DNA of 64,000 bases from Woeseia sp034521225 (GTDB taxonomy: Bacteria; Pseudomonadota; Gammaproteobacteria; Steroidobacterales; Woeseiaceae): the NCBI GenBank assembly GCA_034521225.1, contig JAXHMR010000008.1:1-64000 (forward strand). Reading direction: 5' to 3'. Shown piece by piece: positions 56,159 through 64,000 of the stretch. Position numbers and translations under genes: made by a program. The notes under the pieces are model-generated. The model was given only the letters and a program-made list of their open reading frames with translations. It made no database searches and was not told where the DNA came from. The stretch's first letter is position 1; every line of letters begins with the position of its first letter.

Positions 56159-57877
56159 TTGCGCAAAGCATGGTTGAGAGCGTTGCTCGTCATAGCGACT
56201 GTTTTCGCGCTGTACTCCCTGGCCGGGTTCGAACTCGTTCCTCACCTCGTTGAAAGGTGGTTGATCACGACGCTGGCACCCGATGCCGATCAAAAGCTGG
56301 ACATCGAAGGCGTCGCTTTCAATCCTTATACCTTCGAAATGTCGTTGACCGACGTTACTCTAATTCAGGCAGAAAACCCAGCCAGAATTTCGGTCGATCG
56401 CATCGACGCGCGACTGTTCGCGGGCAGTTTGCTTGACGCCAGGTGGTTGTTTCGCGATCGGGTTGAGGTTTTCGGCATCGAGGTCGATTCTGCCTCAGAC
56501 GGGCATCCGGAGTTCACGGCGGAGGCGTTGTCCGCCACCGGGGTTGCCATCAATACCCGGCAACCCTCGATAGCGATTGAAGCCATGCATGTCGCCGGAC
56601 CACTGCTGGAGATCGAGCGCAGTGCCCGCGAAAGTGCTCTGCTGCCGCCCTGGCTGAATCACCCGGCCCTGACCGATGTAAGCCCGGACGCCCCGATCGA
56701 CACCATCGTCCTGAGCGCCGGTCGCCTTGTATTTCTCGATCGCACGGTCCGGCCCACGGTGGAGGTTGGCGTTAACGGCATCGATGCGAGACTGTCGCGG
56801 GACCGAAGCGGCAACGTACCATTTGTTGCATTGTCGGCCAGCGGCCGGGTAGTTGGCTCCGGTAACGCGGATTTGACAGCGCGGTGGCAACCGCCGGGGC
56901 TGCGACGGGATTCGACGGTTCGGATCACCTTGTCCGATGTAGACCTGCCCGCCGTTTCGCCTTACGCGACTCGCATCATTGGGCGGAAAATTGTGTCAGG
57001 ACGTGCTGACATTGATTGCAGTCTCGAGGCAATGGCGGCGGAGGTGTCGGTCGAATCCCGACTCGTCGCGGACGACGTGCGGCTCGCGAACCCGGATGAG
57101 CATCCGGCGGACGCGCCATCGTTTCTCACGCTTGCCTTGCTCGAAGACCCGTCGGGCCAGGTGCGTGTAGTGCGGCGAGCCCGGTTTGACCGGAGGAACC
57201 TGGCTGCGGGCGTGCCCGGCCTGTGCCGTGAGCTCTGGCGCGAATTCTTTGCAGAGCTGCCAACGGCGCCATTCGAAGTGCTGGCCAAGCTCGCCGATTG
57301 GCAGCGCGGCCGCCTCGACCACCTCGCCTTCGAATTCGGCAGCGCCGAACTCTCGCCGGCTGCGAGCGAACAACTCCTTGCCATTGCCGGCGCACTGCGA
57401 CAGCGGCCATTGCTGGGCCTCACTGTACAGCCCGGCTACGACTCGGTGGCCGACCGCCGGGCCCTCGCGACTCGCCAGCTGCGCCAGCATGTCACACTCG
57501 CAACGAGTGCTCGTCCTCCCGGCGGGACAGAGGTCGCACCGCTCGATGTCGGGGATGTGAAGGTGCGCAATATCCTTGATGAGTTTGCAAGTACCCGTCT
57601 TCGCCCTGCACAGCGTCGGGCGATCAACACACGATTTCCCGACAAAAACGGCCGTTATTACGAGGCCGTTTTCGAAGAGCTGGTACAAAATGAGGAGGTC
57701 AGCGAAACGGCGTTGCAGCGCCTGGCGCGCTACCGCGCGCGCGCTGTCGCCGATGCGCTGGTCCGGGACGGCATCGACGACGCACGCCTCGATGTGGCCG
57801 GGGAGCTCGAACTTATGACGAGCGGCGGGGATATGCTGCAGCTGCCCATGTCGCTGCAGGCCATCGCCCGCCGGTAA
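56159..57877 (+). CDS. DUF748 (AsmA-like) envelope protein
   Basis: Intact, 572 residues from TTG 56159. One N-terminal helix (LRALLVIATVFALYSLAGFE), then the AsmA-like start VERWLITTLAPDADQKLDIE GVAFNPYTFEMSLTDVTL typical of DUF748. The C-terminal part has TAPFEVLAKLADWQRGRLDH LAFEFGSAELSPAASEQLLA and an OmpA-like end VADALVRDGIDDARLDVAGE. DUF748 proteins span the periplasm and probably help lipid or envelope transport. It lies 134 bases upstream of the decaheme operon in the same direction; whether it is functionally linked is unknown. Confidence 0.82.
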   Translation: MRKAWLRALLVIATVFALYSLAGFELVPHLVERWLITTLAPDADQKLDIEGVAFNPYTFEMSLTDVTLIQAENPARISVDRIDARLFAGSLLDARWLFRDRVEVFGIEVDSASDGHPEFTAEALSATGVAINTRQPSIAIEAMHVAGPLLEIERSARESALLPPWLNHPALTDVSPDAPIDTIVLSAGRLVFLDRTVRPTVEVGVNGIDARLSRDRSGNVPFVALSASGRVVGSGNADLTARWQPPGLRRDSTVRITLSDVDLPAVSPYATRIIGRKIVSGRADIDCSLEAMAAEVSVESRLVADDVRLANPDEHPADAPSFLTLALLEDPSGQVRVVRRARFDRRNLAAGVPGLCRELWREFFAELPTAPFEVLAKLADWQRGRLDHLAFEFGSAELSPAASEQLLAIAGALRQRPLLGLTVQPGYDSVADRRALATRQLRQHVTLATSARPPGGTEVAPLDVGDVKVRNILDEFASTRLRPAQRRAINTRFPDKNGRYYEAVFEELVQNEEVSETALQRLARYRARAVADALVRDGIDDARLDVAGELELMTSGGDMLQLPMSLQAIARR

Positions 57878-58011
57878 TGCACCGTCGCCCTGCGGGTGTA
57901 GTTACGTGCAATCCCGCGGAGTGGCAGGTCATTCTGCACCCGGCTACTCGAATTTAGATTATGTACAATGCCAGGAAGGCAATAGTGAGCATTTAAGAGG
58001 GTAGCGTAACG

Positions 58012-60270
58012 TTGGCCAATGATTCTCGACGGCGCAGGCATCTTGTTCTTCTCTCGTTGAGCGCCCTGCTGCTCGCGTCCTGCAGTGGCGACGACGGTGC
58101 CACGGGTGCGGCCGGCCCGGCAGGCCCGCCGGGGCCGTCGGGCCCGCCCGGGACGTCCGGTTCCGGCGGCGGCGTGCCGGTGACATCGGCCGAGAAAATC
58201 AACGTGCAGATCACCGACGTCTCGGTACCATTGGGCGGCGGCACGCCCAGCGTGACCCTGTTGCTCACGAACGATCTCGGCCAGGGGCTTTCCGGGCTGC
58301 CCGCGGCGAATATCAGTTTTGCGATCTCACAGCTCATTCCCGGAACCAACGGCGGTTCCAGCCGCTGGCAGTCGTATGTAACGCGCAGCAGCGCCGGCAT
58401 TCCCGATGCACAGGCAAGCACGGAGTCGGCCACCGCCGGCGCCTTTACCGACAACAACGACGGCACATACGTTTACACGTTTGCCAACGCCCTGACGGGC
58501 TACCCGGCCGGACCTGCTTTCCACGCAACAAACACGCATCGAATCGGCGTCGAAATCCGGACCAGGTCGGGCGGCTTTCATCCGGAGAACATCCCGGCGA
58601 ACAATGCGCCCCTCGACTTTCTTCCGAGCGGTGGTGCTCCGCTCACCAACCGCCTCATTGTCGACAATGACACCTGCAATGCCTGTCACGACAACCTGGA
58701 GATTCATGGCGAGGCACGTTTCGATGTCGGGTATTGCGTCATGTGTCACAACCCCTCATCGATCGATGGCGACAGCGGCAATACCATCGACATGACCGCG
58801 ATGATCCACAATATCCATTCGGCGCGCAGCGACTACAGCATCGTCGGCTTCGGCGGCAACGTCATTAGCTGGGATGACCTCGAGTTTGGACAGGATATTC
58901 GCAACTGCCAGGCCTGCCATGAGGAAGACGACACCGACACGCCAGAGGGAAGTAATTACCGTCTCGTGCCGAACCGGGCCGCGTGTGGCACCTGTCATTA
59001 CGACGACGGCGTGCCGGACAGCGGCAACGATTTCGCCATCGAGACCGGCGTGCATCCCGGTGGGTTCAACTTCACGGACGATACCCAGTGTGTGGACTGC
59101 CACGGACCGAATGCGACGGTGACTGATCCTGAAGGCCGGCTGGTCAGCATTCCGGTCGCTCATGAGATACGTACGCAGACCGCGGGCGGGCGTTTCCAGT
59201 TCAACGTAGTCGACATCGCCGATACAGGCATCGGCGAACTGCCCCTGGTCACAATCTCGGTCACCGATCCGACGAACGGGGGTGCCCCTTACAACCTGCA
59301 TACGTCGGCGCCATTTACGCAGTGTGCGGGCGGTGCCAGCCGCCTCTCAGTGATCGTTGCCTGGAGCACCGGCGACTACACGAACCGGGACAGCGGTTCG
59401 CTGCCCGCGCTGCCGGTCACAATGAATCCGCTCAATGCCTGCGGCGGGAACTCCACCGACAACGGCGACGGTACCTTCACGGTTACATCAACCACGGCGA
59501 TTCCGGCCACTGCCTCCGGGAGCGCGGCGATCGTGCTTGAGGGACACCCGGCGCTCGATGCCGACGACGATGGCGCCATCGACCGGATAGCCGTGACCAA
59601 CGCCATCGCGTATGCGCCGATCACCGATGCTGAAGCCGTGCCGCGGCGTTCGGTGGTCGACATCGGGAAATGCGAAGATTGCCACAACCAGCTGTCTCTG
59701 CACGGCAACAACCGAACGGACAACCCTGCCGCTTGCGCCACCTGCCACAACCCCAACATGACCGACGTTACGCGGCGCTCGGGCGAGCCATGCAACTCGA
59801 CGCTCGGGCCGGACGATACCTCGATCGACTTCAAATTCATGATCCACGCCATTCATGCCTCGAACTCCATCGGACAGACTTATGACGTGTGCGGTTTCGG
59901 CAACAGCGCACACAGCTTCGACGTGCACTACCCGGGGCGGCTCAATAACTGCGAGGGCTGCCATACCGAGGACAGCTATTATCCGGTCGAACCCGGCGCG
60001 ATCCTCGGTACAACCGTGGACGCCAATAACGTATTCACCCCTACCGACGACCGGGTAATCTCGCCGAACACCGCCGTGTGTTCGACGTGCCACGTGAGCG
60101 CGCTCGCCGCCGAACACATGAAACAGAACGGCGGCGACTTCAACGCGACCAAGGCCGCCGACAGCACGCTTATTTCGTCGGGCGTCGAGACCTGCGTGCT
60201 GTGCCACGGACCCGGACGGACGGCGGATGTGAAGGAAGTGCATGAGATCGACACGTTCAACTTCAACTGA
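58012..60270 (+). CDS. OmcA/MtrC-family decaheme c-type cytochrome (outer-surface lipoprotein)
   Basis: Intact, 752 residues from TTG 58012. The lipobox LSALLLASCSG is followed by a collagen-like linker (GATGAAGPAGPPGPSGPPG). Ten CxxCH heme sites form two groups of five: CNACH, CVMCH, CQACH, CGTCH, CVDCH, then after a beta domain CEDCH, CATCH, CEGCH, CSTCH, CVLCH. This is the two-pentaheme plan of MtrC/OmcA, surface electron-transfer proteins that reduce metals, minerals or electrodes. Its 3' end overlaps the MtrA-like gene by 29 bases. The family call is firm; the terminal acceptor is unknown. Confidence 0.92.
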   Translation: MANDSRRRRHLVLLSLSALLLASCSGDDGATGAAGPAGPPGPSGPPGTSGSGGGVPVTSAEKINVQITDVSVPLGGGTPSVTLLLTNDLGQGLSGLPAANISFAISQLIPGTNGGSSRWQSYVTRSSAGIPDAQASTESATAGAFTDNNDGTYVYTFANALTGYPAGPAFHATNTHRIGVEIRTRSGGFHPENIPANNAPLDFLPSGGAPLTNRLIVDNDTCNACHDNLEIHGEARFDVGYCVMCHNPSSIDGDSGNTIDMTAMIHNIHSARSDYSIVGFGGNVISWDDLEFGQDIRNCQACHEEDDTDTPEGSNYRLVPNRAACGTCHYDDGVPDSGNDFAIETGVHPGGFNFTDDTQCVDCHGPNATVTDPEGRLVSIPVAHEIRTQTAGGRFQFNVVDIADTGIGELPLVTISVTDPTNGGAPYNLHTSAPFTQCAGGASRLSVIVAWSTGDYTNRDSGSLPALPVTMNPLNACGGNSTDNGDGTFTVTSTTAIPATASGSAAIVLEGHPALDADDDGAIDRIAVTNAIAYAPITDAEAVPRRSVVDIGKCEDCHNQLSLHGNNRTDNPAACATCHNPNMTDVTRRSGEPCNSTLGPDDTSIDFKFMIHAIHASNSIGQTYDVCGFGNSAHSFDVHYPGRLNNCEGCHTEDSYYPVEPGAILGTTVDANNVFTPTDDRVISPNTAVCSTCHVSALAAEHMKQNGGDFNATKAADSTLISSGVETCVLCHGPGRTADVKEVHEIDTFNFN

Positions 60271-61234
60271 TGGGGTTGGCCGTTCGGCAAAGGCGACCCG
60301 GCAGTTGCGTCTCCCCGACTATCGCCTGTTGACTGTCGTCGCGGCGTTGCTGCCGGCGTGGCTTTTGGCCCAGTCCGCGGGCGATATTCCCTACAGCCGC
60401 GACGGCGCGGATACCTGCCTCGCCTGCCATAGTGGCCCCGAGGTACTGGGCTTGTTCCGTACGCCGCATGCGGTACCGACGGATGCGCGCACGCCCTTCG
60501 GCCACGGCCAGTTGCAATGCGAAGCGTGCCATGGACCCGGAGGCGGGCACACGGCGCGCGTGCGCCGCGGCGAGGAACGACCGTCAGTAGTCCGCTTCGG
60601 CCGAGACGCTGACACAGCGGCGTCGGTCCAGGACGGCATGTGCACCGGTTGCCACGAGGCAGACACGGGTTTCGGTTGGCACACGGGCCCGCACGCGCGA
60701 AACGACGTCGCATGCGCCGACTGTCATCGCAGCCATACGACGGAGGACGCGGTATTGCATGCCTCCACGCAGCCGGCAATTTGCTTTGATTGCCACATCA
60801 CGACGCGCAGTGAGACACGGAAGGCATTCGCGCACCCCATCGCCGAAGGCAAAATGGAGTGCGGCGGCTGCCACAATCCGCATGGCGCCACGATTGACGA
60901 GCAGCTCAATCGCCAGACGGTCAACGACACGTGTTACGAGTGCCACGCCGAAAAGCGCGGCCCCTGGCTATGGGAGCACGCGCCGGTCACGGAGGACTGC
61001 ACGCTGTGCCACGCACCGCACGGGTCGAATCACCCTGGCATGCTGACCCGTCGCGCGCCACTGCTTTGCCAGGGCTGTCATTCAGAACGCGGCCATCCGA
61101 GCATTGCACAGACGCCGGGAGGATTGCCCGGCGGCGCCATGCCATCGCAATTCCTGCTGGCGACAGGCTGTCTCAACTGCCACGAGCAGGTACACGGCTC
61201 GAATCACCCGTCCGGTTCCCGGCTTATGCGGTAG
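60242..61234 (+). CDS. MtrA/DmsE-family periplasmic decaheme cytochrome
   Basis: Intact, 330 residues. A signal-type helix (LLTVVAALLPAWLLAQSAG) is followed by ten CxxCH sites: CLACH, CEACH, CTGCH, CADCH, CFDCH, CGGCH, CYECH, CTLCH, CQGCH, CLNCH. Size and heme number match MtrA, which sits inside the MtrB porin and passes electrons from periplasm to the surface cytochrome. The start may be slightly downstream of ATG 60242, since the first 30 residues are low in signal-peptide character. Between the MtrC- and MtrB-like genes, with 9 bases to the next start. Confidence 0.92.
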   Translation: MRSTRSTSTDGVGRSAKATRQLRLPDYRLLTVVAALLPAWLLAQSAGDIPYSRDGADTCLACHSGPEVLGLFRTPHAVPTDARTPFGHGQLQCEACHGPGGGHTARVRRGEERPSVVRFGRDADTAASVQDGMCTGCHEADTGFGWHTGPHARNDVACADCHRSHTTEDAVLHASTQPAICFDCHITTRSETRKAFAHPIAEGKMECGGCHNPHGATIDEQLNRQTVNDTCYECHAEKRGPWLWEHAPVTEDCTLCHAPHGSNHPGMLTRRAPLLCQGCHSERGHPSIAQTPGGLPGGAMPSQFLLATGCLNCHEQVHGSNHPSGSRLMR

Positions 61235-61243
61235 GGATCAGCC

Positions 61244-63390
61244 ATGTACAACCTGAGTCGAGCAACCATACGCAGAACACCCGACCGTCGCCGGCACCGT
61301 GCGGCTGGCGTCGTCATGGCCGTTGTCCTCGCCACCGCGATGCCGGCGTTCGCGCAAACGCCGGATACGAGCAGCTGGACCTGCGAGTCCTGCCCGTTTC
61401 CCGAAGGCTACAGCGGTGATTACACAGCTGAGACGATTTACGTAACGGATGACTCCGCGTACCTCGGCGATGCTGGCGGTTACGATGAGGAGGGCGCCTA
61501 CGTCAACTTCGCCGGGAACGGTTCCTACCTGTCCCGGGAGTACCAGGCGCGCTGGGCCATCGAGGACCTCGGCCTCGATTCACGCTACCTTGCTGTCACC
61601 GGCGGACAGCAGGGACTGTATGACTACCGGGTGAGTTACCGCGAACTGCCGCGCCGGCAGTACGATACGACGCAAACGATCTTCTCTCCATCGGGTGCGG
61701 GTTCGCTGTCGTTGCCGTTAGGTTGGCAGCGCGCAACTGCAACGAGCGACTTCCCGACGCTCGCATCCGACCTGGTCGACGTCGAAATTAAAAGTGACCG
61801 CAAGCTGTTCGAGGCCGGCGCCAGCTACCTGCCACTGCCGGCGGTGAAGCTGGACGCGAATTACCGGCGTATCGAGCGTAATGGCGTCGACATAGCTGCG
61901 GGCTCTTATTTCACCCAATCGAGCCTGCTGCCACGCGCGCTGGACTACAGTACCGACAACGTCGAGCTTAGTGCCCGTCTTGCCGTCGACCGCGGTTATC
62001 TCGTGGCAGCGTACTACGGCTCATTTTTCCAGAATCGTTTCCTCGCCACGGGTTGGGAAAGCCCGTTCGTAACTGCCGCCGGCGCCGAAACCGGACTCAT
62101 TGCCCAGGCACCCGACAACCGCTTGCAGCAGGTGTCGCTGTCAGGCGGCTATCGCTTCGATACCTGGGACAGCGGACTCTCCTTCAGCGCCGCGGCCGGC
62201 CGAGCCACGCAAAACGATGTGTTGCTGCCGTACACGACCAATGACAATCTGACCACCGTGCCGCTGCCTCGTACGCGACTCGATGCGGAGGTCGACAAGC
62301 GCAATTTCGCGATTGCGGCGAGCGCGTCGCCACTCGACAAGCTCCGTATTGACGCACGATTCCGGTACGACCGCAGGGACAACAACACACCGATAGAATC
62401 CTGGACCCGTGTCATCTCGGATACCTTTAATTCCGGCGAGGCGGAAGAGAACGTCCCGTACGGCTTCAGGCGGAGTAACCTGAGTCTGGATGCGGCCTAC
62501 CGCTGGTCGCGCGAACTGCGTTTGTCGGGCGGTTTTCGCAGAACGGAGCACGACCGCGACCACCAGGAGGTCGCCGAGCAGACCGAGGATTCAGGGTGGG
62601 GCGCGTTGCACTGGCGGCCGAACGGACGTATCGACCTTCTCGCAAAAGGGGGCGTCGCGAAGCGGGAGATCGATCGCTACGACGAGTCGCAGGCGTTCTC
62701 GTTCGGCCAGAACCCGCTGCTCAGGAAATATCACCTGGCGTATCGCTACCGGCGTTTCGCCGAACTTACGTTGTCCGCCTCCGGCGCCGGGACACCGGTT
62801 TCGGCGACTCTTGCGGCACTGTACGCCGACGACGATTACACCAAATCGCCGCTCGGGCTGACCGGCGCCGAGGATCTGCGCATCAGCGGCGATCTGAGCT
62901 ACGCTGCGAGCGAGAAACAGCATTTTCACTTGCAGGCAGGTTATGAAGACATTCGTTCCACCCAGGCCGGCAGCGAGCAGTTTTTGTTGCCGGACTGGCG
63001 CGCCCGGAATACCGACCGGTTCTACACGGCCGGCGCCGGCATGCGGCTGCTCGAGGTAAGCGATGACATCGACGTCACCGTGGACTACCTTCGCTCGATC
63101 GGTACAACCGCGAATTTCCAGTAGTCACGACAGGCGGTCCGGGCGTGTTTCCGGATCTTGAGACCACACTCGACTCGTTTAACCTGCGCGTGGCATGGCG
63201 CCGGTCAGCCCGCACGACGTTCAATCTGTCCGCGCGCTATGAACGCTTCGTCATGGATGACTGGGCCTTGGAGGGCGTGCAGCCGGACACGATACCGGTG
63301 GTGCTGGCGCTAGGCGCCGAACCCTACGACTATGACCGTTTCCTGATCGGCCTGGGCTTCAGTTATCGCATCGGTCCGGAGAAGTTCTGA
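61244..63390 (+). CDS. MtrB/PioB-family outer-membrane porin (frameshifted)
   Basis: About 715 residues. After the signal peptide (GVVMAVVLATAMPAFAQ) comes the conserved N-terminal cysteine motif WTCESCPFPEGYSG (CxxC), then long beta-strand repeats to the C-terminal strand FLIGLGFSYRIGPEKF. One C lost near 63117 (TTCCAGTAG for TTCCCAGTAG) causes a stop at 63122-63124; with it restored ANFPVVTTGGPGVFPDLETT continues in frame to TGA 63388-63390. MtrB wraps MtrA across the outer membrane. The gene completes an MtrC-MtrA-MtrB operon. Confidence 0.9.
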
Positions 63391-63431
63391 CGCAACCAAA
63401 GCTGACAGGCTGAACGATGTCCGAGGGCGCC

Positions 63432-63748
63432 TCAACTCCCGGTGAGAAGAAGATCCAGCGCCGCGATGACGTCGTAGCGGGAATGTGACAGGTCACCCAC
63501 CTGGGCGCCCAGCGATTTTCGGGGACGCCGGCAAGCTCGGGAGTGACGGCGATGTAAGGCGCACCATCGAGTTCAAGGCGCGGCGTCAGCGTGCCGATGA
63601 CGGCATCCTCCACGGCCGCTGGCATATATAAAGGAATCACGACCCGGGTCACGAGTGCTTCGAGAAGATCGCTTCGGACATCCAGCAGCAGAGGTATTGC
63701 GGTGCGCGTTGCCGGGTTCGGATTCCGGTACACGGCAAACTGCGGCAT
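63432..63748 (-). CDS. ccdB: CcdB-family toxin (frameshifted)
   Basis: About 105 residues. MPQFAVYRNPNPATRTAIPL LLDVRSDLLEAL matches CcdB closely, with RLELDGAPYIAVTPELAGVP following. One C missing in the CCCC run near 63522 shifts the end; restored it reads RKSLGAQVGDLSHSRYDVIA ALDLLL and TGA at 63432-63434. CcdB poisons DNA gyrase. The ATG at 63746-63748 abuts the antitoxin end. Confidence 0.85.
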
Positions 63749-63994
63749 CAGAATTTCCCGCAGCCCGTCGCTAAAGACGCCGTCCGTGTTAACGCGCTCG
63801 TTGTACGCCTCAATTGCTGCCTGATTTTCCTCCAGCCAGCGTTCACGTTGCTTGCGCGTTACCGCGTCGACCAGGGCCGCCTCCATTGTTGCGGAAAGGT
63901 TTATCTTGAGCTTTCGCGCGACTGCCAGTAAGTCGCTATTAATGCTGAGATTGACCGGTTTCTTTGCGGTTTTGGGAACGTTGGCTGATCGCAT
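63749..63994 (-). CDS. ccdA: CcdA-family antitoxin (stop codon apparently lost by one base)
   Basis: About 81 residues: RHH part KKPVNLSINSDLLAVARKLK INLSATMEAAL and toxin-binding tail WLEENQAAIEAYNERVNTDG VFSDGLRE. As read there is no stop before CcdB (GLREIL-MPQFA). Removing one G from CGGGAAATTCTGATG gives the usual short C-terminus ending in TGA overlapping the CcdB ATG. It should repress the operon and neutralise CcdB. Confidence 0.82.
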
Positions 63995-64000
63995 GGCAAT

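Noticed and set aside
1..64000. CRISPR arrays, rRNA, tRNA, insertion sequences or prophage genes
   Set aside because: No regularly spaced repeats, no conserved rRNA or tRNA arms and no transposase or phage structural motifs were seen on either strand.

Overview
The window is GC-rich, densely coded bacterial DNA. Gene content suggests a free-living gammaproteobacterium, possibly a marine or sediment Woeseiales-like lineage: MtrCAB-type decaheme cytochromes, an SBP56-type methanethiol oxidase with its SCO/MauG partner, TonB-dependent receptors, a TagST/PpkA-like module, patatins and CcdAB. The phylum-level call is inference. I saw no rRNA, tRNA, CRISPR array or insertion sequence.

Layout. 0-6.6 kb: gene remnants (MscS, CorA, a heavy-metal-associated domain, a 76-bp repeat in two copies), a PIN/RHH toxin-antitoxin pair and the mtoX operon. 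6.6-11 kb: an intact TonB-dependent receptor and a TPR-sulfotransferase. 11-22.3 kb: two copies of a module of two COG1233 FAD oxidoreductases plus a GcvT-like methyltransferase, separated by a SnoaL-AraC regulator and ending in an MFS transporter. 22.4-30.1 kb: FMN-dependent glutamate synthase homologue, three AhpD/CMD proteins, TetR, DoxX, a membrane-anchored peroxiredoxin, a BASS symporter and a HutC-like regulator. 30.2-34.3 kb: a sodium symporter and a second TonB receptor, both heavily broken. 34.6-40 kb: membrane proteins, BlaI with an M56-ankyrin sensor, and a GMC oxidoreductase with a small partner. 40-50.7 kb: several remnants (LytS/LytTR chimera, gcd tail, NhaP with deletions), a flavodoxin-like protein, two patatins, DUF3179, a hybrid histidine kinase and a DUF222-HNH protein. 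50.6-56 kb: a zinc peptidase and a TagS/TagT/vWA/Sel1 block. 56.2-63.4 kb: DUF748 and a complete MtrC-MtrA-MtrB-type conduit. A CcdAB pair closes the window.

Themes. Methanethiol oxidation, the GcvT/flavoprotein modules and the FMN synthase point to C1/S1 metabolism, while MtrCAB suggests electron transfer to extracellular acceptors. The AhpD-like proteins, peroxiredoxin and DoxX suggest redox defence.

Sequence quality. About twenty genes are interrupted by frameshifts, and where I could reconstruct them most are single-base gains or losses in short G or C runs. That pattern fits uncorrected long-read sequence, so many interrupted genes are probably intact in the organism. Separate from these are large internal deletions (corA, nhaP, lytS-lytR) and the dense damage at 28.7-34.3 kb, which look more like real decay or misassembly.
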